Assembly: GCA_946414315.1 (NCBI GenBank)
Contig: CAMKNZ010000003.1
Location: forward strand, 62,001 to 126,000
DNA: 64,000 bases
Reading direction: 5' to 3'
DNA from: an uncultured Clostridia bacterium
Lineage (GTDB): Bacteria > Bacillota > Clostridia > Christensenellales > Aristaeellaceae
Each line of letters opens with the position of its first letter. Positions within the stretch are counted from its first letter, which is position 1. The translations under genes and the position numbers were made by a program. Below the pieces are notes generated by a model. It searched no databases. It saw only the letters and a program-made list of their open reading frames with translations, and was not told the origin of the DNA. Below, in pieces: positions 57,897-64,000 of the stretch.

Positions 57897-58973
57897 TTAT
57901 TTGATCCGGATCGCTTTTTCCTGTGCCAGCAGGCTCAGCTCCGCCGCCTTGAAGGCGTGCTCCTGGGTCATGGCCTTCTCCGTCCGGTTCAGGCAGTCCA
58001 GGATCAGCTCCCCGAAGAAGGGATAGCCCGTGGCGCCCACGGCATTCAGGTACTTCTCCCCGCTGTCGTTGACCACGAACACATGCCCGCCGCCATCCTT
58101 TTCGGAGGCCAGGTTCACATATTTCCGGATCTCGATGAACCCCTTCGTTCCCTGGATGAACATCCGTCCGTCGCCCCAGGTCCGCAGGCCGTCCGGCGTG
58201 AACCAGTCCAGCTTGAAGTATCCCGCGGAGCCGTTCTTCCCGGTCAGCATCGCGTCGCCGAAATCCTCCAGCTCCGGATATTCCGGATGAGCGAAGTTCC
58301 CGATCCGGCTGCCGGTCACCACGGCGTCCTCTTCCTCCGCGTAGTAGAGGAACTGTTCAAACTGGTGACTGCCGATGTCGCAGAGGATGCCGCCGTACTT
58401 TTCCCGCTCAAAGAACCAGGCGGGCCGTCCCGGCGCGCCCAGGCGGTGGGGGCCGAAACCGGTCACGCTGATCACCTTGCCGATGTCCCCGCTCTTCGCG
58501 ATATACCCGGCCAGGATCGATCCCTCGTCGTGCAGGCGCTCGGCGTAGTAGACCATGTATTTCTTTCCGGTCTCCTTCACCTTCTGCTTCGCGGACGCCA
58601 GCTGCTCCAGCGTCGTGAAGGGCGCCTTGTCCGTGAAATAGTCCTTGCCGGCGTCCATGGCCCGCAGGCCCAGGGCGCAGCGCTCGCTGGTCACCGCGGC
58701 GCCGGCGATCATATGGGTCTCCGGGTCGTTCAGGGCTTCTTCCTCGCTGTTGGCCGCCCGGGCCTGGGGGAAGGCCTTGAGGAAGGCCGCCACCTTTTTC
58801 TTGTCCGGGTCATAGACGTATTTCAGCGTGCCGCCGGCTTCCGTCAGCCCGTTGCACATGCCGTAGATATGGCCGTGGTCCAGCCGCACGGCGGAAAAGA
58901 CAAACTCCCTGTCCTTCACCACCGGCTGCGGTTTGCCCTTCGGCGCGTAATTCATTCCGTCCGAAACGTTCAT
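57897..58973 (-). CDS. Gfo/Idh/MocA-like oxidoreductase with degenerate NAD site
   Basis: A 358-residue protein with the two-domain plan of the family but an atypical N-terminus. The usual GxGxxG is replaced by FSAVRLDHGHIYGM (about residues 28-40), and the EKP signature is replaced by TDKAPFTTLEQL (about 118). The C-terminal half retains GGILCDIGSHQFEQFLYYA and an HPEYPELEDFGD segment. It may bind a different cofactor or a sugar acid, or be structural. The ATG directly follows the stop of the third gene, so translation is coupled. Confidence 0.82.
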   Translation of the reverse strand: MNVSDGMNYAPKGKPQPVVKDREFVFSAVRLDHGHIYGMCNGLTEAGGTLKYVYDPDKKKVAAFLKAFPQARAANSEEEALNDPETHMIAGAAVTSERCALGLRAMDAGKDYFTDKAPFTTLEQLASAKQKVKETGKKYMVYYAERLHDEGSILAGYIAKSGDIGKVISVTGFGPHRLGAPGRPAWFFEREKYGGILCDIGSHQFEQFLYYAEEEDAVVTGSRIGNFAHPEYPELEDFGDAMLTGKNGSAGYFKLDWFTPDGLRTWGDGRMFIQGTKGFIEIRKYVNLASEKDGGGHVFVVNDSGEKYLNAVGATGYPFFGELILDCLNRTEKAMTQEHAFKAAELSLLAQEKAIRIK

Positions 58974-60137
58974 TTATTTTTCCCCTTTCCGGAAATTCCC
59001 GAAGCTGAGATCTCCGTCCAGATCCTCCACCGAGGCGCTCTTCTCATAGAAATGCGGAACCGCCTCCCGGATGCCCTCCACCGTATAGAAGGGATCCTCC
59101 GGGGACAGGGGCAGCGTCACGGTCTGCCGCGTCGATCCCGCCTTGTAGATCGAAGTAATCAGCTCAATCGTCCGCCGGCCGTCCTCGCCGGTGATGGCCA
59201 CGTCCCCGCCGGTCTCCAGGGCCGTCAGCACGTTCTCCAGCTGGCCCACATGCATTTCGTATTCCAGCGGCGGCAGCGAAGCCAGGAACTGCTCCGCTTC
59301 CTTCGCGAAGCCTTCGTCCGGCTCCGCCAGCGGGAAGCCGTTGGGCTGGGGCTGGGAGCAGAACACGCTGTAGGGGAAGGAGATCTTCGCCTTCTCGCAC
59401 TGGAAGATCAGGGCCTGGTCCTCCCCGTGGTCCACCACGGAGGCGGTCACCACCGCCAGGGCGCCCGGATATTCCGCGATGGAAACCGACAGGTCCTCCA
59501 CCTCGGCGTTGTCATGGCCGGTGTTGGCCAGCACGCTGGTCATCTTCTCCGGCGTGCCCATCATCCAGCCCAGCATGTCGATATGGTGCACCGCGTGGTT
59601 CAGCGTGCATCCGCCGCCTTCCTTCTCCCAGGTGCCCCGCCACCACAGGTCGTAATAGCTGTGGCCCCGGAACCAGAGGCTGTTCACCGTCACATGCCGC
59701 ACCTTGCCCGCCATGCCGTTGTCCAGCAGGGCCTTCAGGTTCCGCACCGGCAGGCGGAAACGATTCTGGGCGATGATCGAAAGCTTCTTTCCGCTCTCGT
59801 CCCGGGCCTTCAGCATGGCGTCGCATTCCTCCAGGGAGGCGGCCATGGGTTTTTCGCATACTGCGTTCTTCCCGCTCTTCAGCGCGTTGATCGTGACCTC
59901 CGCGTGGGCGAAGGGCGGCGTGCAGACGTCCACCAGGTCGATATCATCCCGGCCCAGGATGTCGTGGTGGTCCAGGTACACCTCCGCGTCCAGCCCGTAC
60001 TGTTCCTTGACTTTCTGCGCTTTTCCGGGGATAATATCCACAAGAGCAACGATCCGGCAGCGATCCGGAAACTGAAGATAAGCCTTGATATGGGCGTGGG
60101 AAATCCCGCCCGTACCGACGATTGCGACGTTGATCAT
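58974..60137 (-). CDS. Gfo/Idh/MocA family oxidoreductase, promoter-proximal
   Basis: A 387-residue dehydrogenase with intact Rossmann motif VAIVGTGGISHAHIKAYL (residues 4-21), NAVCEKPMAASLEECDAML (about 95), and the C-terminal domain with GGGCTLNHAVHHIDMLGW. It is the first gene of the three-gene oxidoreductase operon and is divergent from the AraC gene with only 32 nt between start codons, so promoters must overlap coding sequence. Together the three may carry out successive sugar oxidation, as in keto-sugar pathways (inference). Confidence 0.92.
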   Translation of the reverse strand: MINVAIVGTGGISHAHIKAYLQFPDRCRIVALVDIIPGKAQKVKEQYGLDAEVYLDHHDILGRDDIDLVDVCTPPFAHAEVTINALKSGKNAVCEKPMAASLEECDAMLKARDESGKKLSIIAQNRFRLPVRNLKALLDNGMAGKVRHVTVNSLWFRGHSYYDLWWRGTWEKEGGGCTLNHAVHHIDMLGWMMGTPEKMTSVLANTGHDNAEVEDLSVSIAEYPGALAVVTASVVDHGEDQALIFQCEKAKISFPYSVFCSQPQPNGFPLAEPDEGFAKEAEQFLASLPPLEYEMHVGQLENVLTALETGGDVAITGEDGRRTIELITSIYKAGSTRQTVTLPLSPEDPFYTVEGIREAVPHFYEKSASVEDLDGDLSFGNFRKGEK

Positions 60138-60169
60138 ATTCTGTCCCCTCTTTTCTCCGGAGGCTTTTT

Positions 60170-61078
60170 ATGCACACTGAAACAAACCAGGTGCCTTTCC
60201 TGCCCATGGGGCAGCCCGGCAACCAGGGCTATGAGGCGCATCATAATTTCGATGAAACCATGGAAGTCACGCAGTTCCACTGCCATGACTATTTTGAGTT
60301 TTACCTGCATATCCGCGGAGGCGAATTCATGGGCGTCGAAAACCGCCTGTTCCAGCTCATGCCCAATCAGCTGTTCGTTCTCCCGCCCTTCAGCATGCAC
60401 GGGCTTTCCTGCACCACTGAGATGCGGAACTACGAGCGGGCCTATCTGAATCTCGCGCCGGAAGTGCTGCGGGTGCTGGGCTGCGGCCAGATCGATCCGG
60501 AAAACCTTTTCCGCCAGCACACTTCGGGAAATGTATGCACCTATCAGCTCAGCGGCGATGACGCGGGGACCTTTGTTTCCTGCGTCAACCGGATCCGGGA
60601 AAATCAGTCCCGAAAGAGCGACCCTTATGAGCGCTACGGGGATTACTCGCTCATGATCAGTCTGCTGAACGTTGTCTGCCGTACAATGCGCCGGACGGAT
60701 CCCGTGGAGGGTGAAGTCTTCGGCAGCAGCATCATCCAGGAGATTCTGGACTACATCAACAACCACTATACCCAGCCGATCCGCATGGAAAACCTGGCCC
60801 GCTCCTTCGGCGTCAGCGTGTCCTGGCTGTCCCACGAATTCACCCGGTTCACCAACCGCAGCGTCTATGACTATGTCCTCTACCGCCGGGTGATGCTTGC
60901 CCGCCAGCAGATCATGGGAACTGCCTCCCTGAATGATATTGCCTATCAGTGCGGCTTCAATGACTATTCGAATTTTCTCCGTTCCTTCACGAAGGTCATC
61001 GGCATGTCACCCAGCAGATACCGGAAACAACTCCGCCAGTATTCGAAGAAGGAACTGGATATTCACATGAAATTGTAA
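60170..61078 (+). CDS. AraC family transcriptional regulator
   Basis: A 302-residue regulator: N-terminal cupin-like sensor domain (about 15-120; QFHCHDYFEFYLHIRGGEF, NQLFVLPPFSMHGLSC) and C-terminal AraC double helix-turn-helix (about 200-295; LARSFGVSVSWLSHEFTRFT, IAYQCGFNDYSNFLRSFTKVIGMSPSRYR, in parts). It should sense a sugar-related ligand and control the divergent Gfo/Idh operon and possibly the sugar ABC genes. The ATG has GGAGG upstream. It ends at a strong terminator shared with the convergent ABC operon. Confidence 0.93.
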   Translation: MHTETNQVPFLPMGQPGNQGYEAHHNFDETMEVTQFHCHDYFEFYLHIRGGEFMGVENRLFQLMPNQLFVLPPFSMHGLSCTTEMRNYERAYLNLAPEVLRVLGCGQIDPENLFRQHTSGNVCTYQLSGDDAGTFVSCVNRIRENQSRKSDPYERYGDYSLMISLLNVVCRTMRRTDPVEGEVFGSSIIQEILDYINNHYTQPIRMENLARSFGVSVSWLSHEFTRFTNRSVYDYVLYRRVMLARQQIMGTASLNDIAYQCGFNDYSNFLRSFTKVIGMSPSRYRKQLRQYSKKELDIHMKL

Positions 61079-61096
61079 ACCATGATCTTTGAGAAA

Positions 61097-61129
61097 GCGG
61101 GCGCCGGACTGGATCCGGCGCCCGCCGTT
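61097..61129. terminator. Bidirectional terminator
   Basis: GCGGGCGCCGG / CCGGCGCCCGC (61097-61107 with 61115-61125), followed by CGTTT. It separates the AraC gene and the ABC binding-protein gene. Confidence 0.75.
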
Positions 61130-61148
61130 TAGCATTCAGGTCCTGCGA

Positions 61149-62789
61149 TTATTCCGCGGTCCAGGTGATGCCGTATACTTCGGACAGTTTCTCGATGCGC
61201 TCGTCGATGATCTCCTGGCCGCCCATGTTCAGGTAGTCATTGAGATACTGATCGTACACGCTGTCGAAATCATCCACGGCGGCGGTCACGGCCTTGGTCA
61301 GCAGCTCGTCGCGCTTCTCGGTCAGGCTGGAGCCGACTTCGGTTTCAGACTCGATGGTGCCGACATTGTAGTGCGCCGGATAACGGCCGTTGTTCTTGCC
61401 GTATTCGTTCGCCTGGATGACGATCTCAGCGGGGATGCCCGGATAGCTCAGCGCGGTGGTCTTGCCGGTGGCTTCGCCCAGGTACAGGCCGTTGCAGGTC
61501 ATGGTGTAGTCGATGTTGTTGCCGGAGTTCTTGACCCACTCGCCGGTGGCGGGCAGGATCTGATAAGCGCCGTCTTCAGTCATTTCGAAGTTGGTGCCTT
61601 CCAGACCGGTCTGCAGGTACTTGATCGTCTCGGGATCGGAGATGAAGTTGACATACAGCAGGGAGGCCACGGGCTCTTTGTTGGTGCTGGGGAAGAAGAT
61701 CTTGCGGTCGGAACCGACAGCCGCGCCCATGAACTTACGGGTCACGCCGGCGTCGTCCTGGAAGCAGTCGATCGGAACGAACATCGCGTCTTCGCCCACA
61801 TTGCGCTGCAGGTTCAGGTTGATGCAGTCTTCACCGTTGCGGAAAGGATAGTCCCAGTTGTGCATGAAAGCGCCCACATAGCCAGCCTTCATGTTGTTGT
61901 CTTCCTGCTCGCTGTCGTTGTACAGGCCGAAATCTTTCCAGATCAGGCCTTCGTTGTACCACTTGTTCAGCACGCGGATGCCTTCTTTGTATCCGGGATA
62001 GAGCAGGTGACGATCGTCGTAGCCATATACGAACAGGGTCTCATCGTCGATGGCATCCGCAACCTTGCTGACGCTCAGCAGGTCGTTCCGCCAGCCGATG
62101 TCGGTGGAGGTGGTGTAGGGGATCATCTTGTCAGCGTCGGCGCCCAGCAGGGTTTCGGCGTTGTCACGGAAAGCAACCAGGCAGTTGTAGAACTCTTCTT
62201 CGGTGGTGGGCAGGGCCAGGCCCAGCTTGTCGCACCAGTCCTTGCGGATGAAGGTGGTGATACGGGAGGTGTCAGCGCGGACGCCTTCGATCATCCACAC
62301 AGCGCCGGTGGCGGGATCCTTGTCATAGTACAGGTTCTCTTCGCCGCCCAGCAGGCTGACGATGTTCTGGGTGTAGTCTTTGTACTCTTCCAGATAGGGA
62401 GCCAGGTCGATGACGCCGGGGTTGCCGTCGGCATCCTTCATGTTGGCATAGGTGATGATGGTGTTGTAGCCGTAGGTGTAGCTGACATCGGGGGCCTGGC
62501 CGTCGGCCAGCAGCTGCGCGATATCATCGGTCTCGGTCCAGCGGCCGACAGACACGAATTCGACTTCAACATTGTACTTCTCGAGCATACCCTTTTTGAT
62601 GTACTCGGTCCATACGTTGTTGGTGGGATCGGTGCCGCCGTCGTTGTTGCGGTTGTAGATCTCAACCGTGATCTTACGGGTCTCCGTGAACTTGCCGTCC
62701 ACAAAGCCGTCGTCCGCCGCGAAAGCGGAGGTGATGCCCAGCGTGGCAATCAGCGCCAGCGCCAGTACGAGAGCCAGGATCTTCTTCAT
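61149..62789 (-). CDS. Extracellular solute-binding protein of a sugar ABC transporter
   Basis: A 546-residue exported substrate-binding protein of the LplA/YtcQ type. The Sec signal is MKKILALVLALALIATLGIT, ending SAFA. There is no lipobox cysteine, so it is not a conventional lipoprotein. The mature chain has ITVEIYNRNNDGGTDPTNNVW and a C-terminal helical region (DDFDSVYDQYLNDYLNMGGQ). It should bind an oligosaccharide and hand it to the two permeases encoded upstream on the same strand. It is the last gene of the operon, after a small hairpin. No ATPase gene is present, as usual for this class. Confidence 0.9.
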   Translation of the reverse strand: MKKILALVLALALIATLGITSAFAADDGFVDGKFTETRKITVEIYNRNNDGGTDPTNNVWTEYIKKGMLEKYNVEVEFVSVGRWTETDDIAQLLADGQAPDVSYTYGYNTIITYANMKDADGNPGVIDLAPYLEEYKDYTQNIVSLLGGEENLYYDKDPATGAVWMIEGVRADTSRITTFIRKDWCDKLGLALPTTEEEFYNCLVAFRDNAETLLGADADKMIPYTTSTDIGWRNDLLSVSKVADAIDDETLFVYGYDDRHLLYPGYKEGIRVLNKWYNEGLIWKDFGLYNDSEQEDNNMKAGYVGAFMHNWDYPFRNGEDCINLNLQRNVGEDAMFVPIDCFQDDAGVTRKFMGAAVGSDRKIFFPSTNKEPVASLLYVNFISDPETIKYLQTGLEGTNFEMTEDGAYQILPATGEWVKNSGNNIDYTMTCNGLYLGEATGKTTALSYPGIPAEIVIQANEYGKNNGRYPAHYNVGTIESETEVGSSLTEKRDELLTKAVTAAVDDFDSVYDQYLNDYLNMGGQEIIDERIEKLSEVYGITWTAE

Positions 62790-62814
62790 GAGTTTCTCCT
62801 CCTTTTTTTATTTC

Positions 62815-62830
62815 AAGGACCTTGGTCCTT
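62815..62830. other. Short intergenic hairpin before the binding-protein gene
   Basis: AAGGACC-TT-GGTCCTT (62815-62830) lies between the second permease stop and the binding-protein RBS. Such hairpins may stabilise or process mRNA to favour the binding protein. Confidence 0.4.
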
Positions 62831-62862
62831 AAAACTACGTTGTCTGTGAGCTGTGAAGGGCG

Positions 62863-63795
62863 TCAGCCCTTCACGGCTCCGATGGTAACTCCGGTTACGA
62901 AGTACCGCTGCAGCCAGGGATAGACCAGCAGGATCGGCACGGTAGCGAACATAACTGTCGCCATCTGGATCGTCTTGCTGACGCCGTTCTGGAAGAATCC
63001 TTCCTGGGCTGCCTGTTCGCTCGTCTGCGTGGAGTTCTTGATGACATTGTACAGCAGCAGCTGAATCGGCCAGTAGGGTTCGGACTCGGACTTCTTCAGG
63101 TACATCAGTGCGTCGGAGAAGCCGTTCCAGCGGCCTACCGCGTAGAACAGGCTCAGCGTTGCAATGACCGGCAGGCTCAGCGGCAGGTACACCCGGATCA
63201 GCACCCGGATCGGGCCGGCGCCGTCGATCTCGGCGGCTTCCCGCAGGCTGTCCGGCACGCCGTAGAAGAAGCTCCGCATGATGATCACGTTGAACACGCT
63301 GATACAGTTCGGGAAGATCAGTGCGTAGGGCGTGTTCAGCATCCCCAGCCGGCTCAGCAGCAGGTAGTACGGAATCGTACCGGCGCTGAAGTACATCGTG
63401 AAGAGGATGATAAAGTTGATAAACTTTCCGCCCCGCAGGTTCGTGTAGGTCAGCGGGTAGGCGCAGCAGACCGTCAGCGTAATGGACAGCAGCGTGCAGA
63501 TCAGCGTCAGGATCGCCGTCCATCCCAGCGACCGGACGTATTTCTCGGTCGTCAGTACGGTCTTGTAGGCTTCGATATTCCAGCCCTTGGGCCAGATGAA
63601 CACTTCGTTCCTGACCAGCGCTTCCGGGGAAGACAGGCTGGCCGCCAGCACGTGCAGCATCGGCAGCAGGCACAGCAGCATCAGCAGCAGGCAGATGAAC
63701 GCGATGACCAGGTCGCCGATCCGGGTCTTCCGGGATTTGATCATACCGTCCCGAAGTTTGTGGGGCATGTTTTTCGTTTCATTCATCGTCGTCAT
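62863..63795 (-). CDS. Carbohydrate ABC transporter permease (YtcP/LplC type)
   Basis: A 310-residue permease with six helices. The EAA motif DSLREAAEIDGAGPIRVLIRVYLPL (in parts, about 185-210) lies in the cytoplasmic loop that contacts the shared ATPase. It partners with the second permease. The ATG at 63795 with AGGGGGG upstream is better than the GTG at 63804. It is 15 nt after the upstream permease and 74 nt before the binding-protein gene. Confidence 0.92.
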   Translation of the reverse strand: MTTMNETKNMPHKLRDGMIKSRKTRIGDLVIAFICLLLMLLCLLPMLHVLAASLSSPEALVRNEVFIWPKGWNIEAYKTVLTTEKYVRSLGWTAILTLICTLLSITLTVCCAYPLTYTNLRGGKFINFIILFTMYFSAGTIPYYLLLSRLGMLNTPYALIFPNCISVFNVIIMRSFFYGVPDSLREAAEIDGAGPIRVLIRVYLPLSLPVIATLSLFYAVGRWNGFSDALMYLKKSESEPYWPIQLLLYNVIKNSTQTSEQAAQEGFFQNGVSKTIQMATVMFATVPILLVYPWLQRYFVTGVTIGAVKG

Positions 63796-63809
63796 GATCC
63801 GCACCCCCC

Positions 63810-64000
63810 TTACCAGATCCCGCGCTCGCCGAACTTCTTTGCAAGCGTGTTCGACAGCAGCAGGAAGATGACGCAGATCACGCTCTGGAAGAGACCGACG
63901 GCGGTAGTCAGCGCGTATTGCTGGCCGTTGATGCCCTTCTCATACACATAGATCGATATTGTTTTGCTGGCTTCCGTGACCAACGGGTTGCTCAGGGTAA
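63810..64000 (-). CDS. Partial ABC transporter permease (YtcP/LplB type)
   Basis: Only the last 62 codons are inside the window (visible C-terminus: IYVYEKGINGQQYALTTAVG, then a helix SVICVIFLLLSNTLAKKFGE and RGIW). It belongs to the six-helix sugar permeases paired with the downstream gene. The 5' end, promoter and start lie beyond the window edge. Confidence 0.82.
   Translation of the reverse strand, partial: TLSNPLVTEASKTISIYVYEKGINGQQYALTTAVGLFQSVICVIFLLLSNTLAKKFGERGIW

Overview
The window is one continuous stretch of a GC-rich, densely coded bacterial chromosome. The gene content fits a Bacillota/Clostridia lineage of gut or rumen type, probably Christensenellales-like (inference from gene content only). 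Supporting features are strong AGGAGG ribosome sites, sigma-A promoters of the TTGACA-17-TATAAT type, intrinsic terminators, MazEF, FloA/NfeD, an LplB/YtcP-type sugar transporter, a sorting-signal surface protein, a family M32 carboxypeptidase, HelD and many Sec-exported proteins. There is no prophage, transposase, CRISPR array or rRNA operon. Most long ORFs antisense to real genes are high-GC shadows.

Layout. 0.2-5.8 kb: DUF2804 protein, a double NTF2-fold protein, an ECF-type sigma factor, a secreted protein, a mazE-mazF pair, tRNA-Ala(GGC) with an unusual downstream structured element, and a DinB-like protein. 5.9-11.4 kb: LysR regulator with M32 carboxypeptidase, HelD with a promoter-plus-hairpin leader, and a secreted SH3-like protein. 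11.5-20.1 kb: a minus-strand operon deoC - ileS - GH4-like - RlmI-like methyltransferase - RluA-like pseudouridine synthase - tgt - DUF4867, mostly translation and RNA modification. 20.3-31 kb: envelope and secreted proteins (L,D-transpeptidase, DUF6273, phosphodiester glycosidase, LRR protein, Lgt-like protein), a GlgX-type debranching enzyme, a MATE pump and a small methyltransferase. 31-38 kb: two membrane GGDEF cyclases flanking a double-glycine leader peptide, then tRNA-Ala(CGC) inside a 500-bp region of tRNA fragments and structured repeats, then a large InlB-repeat surface protein.

38-46 kb: an operon of serine hydrolase, MnmM and a TlpA-like thioredoxin; MscS; an NlpC/P60-like protein; and a self-regulated ECF sigma / anti-sigma / DUF4097 operon. 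46-56.7 kb: secreted SH3-like proteins, an esterase, a MarR repressor with two perfect operators at its own promoter, a CNNM/CorC-type protein, a membrane HD-GYP protein and an nfeD-floA-accessory operon. 56.7-64 kb: three Gfo/Idh/MocA oxidoreductases divergent from an AraC regulator, next to a sugar ABC transporter (binding protein and two permeases, the last cut by the window edge). This is probably a glycoside or sugar-derivative uptake and oxidation locus.

The most unusual signal is at the two tRNA-Ala genes. A family of about 120-140 nt elements, present in three copies with two conserved hairpins (one with compensatory changes), lies beside them and is bordered by tRNA 5'- or 3'-end fragments. 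A second lead is the double-glycine peptide between two GGDEF genes.
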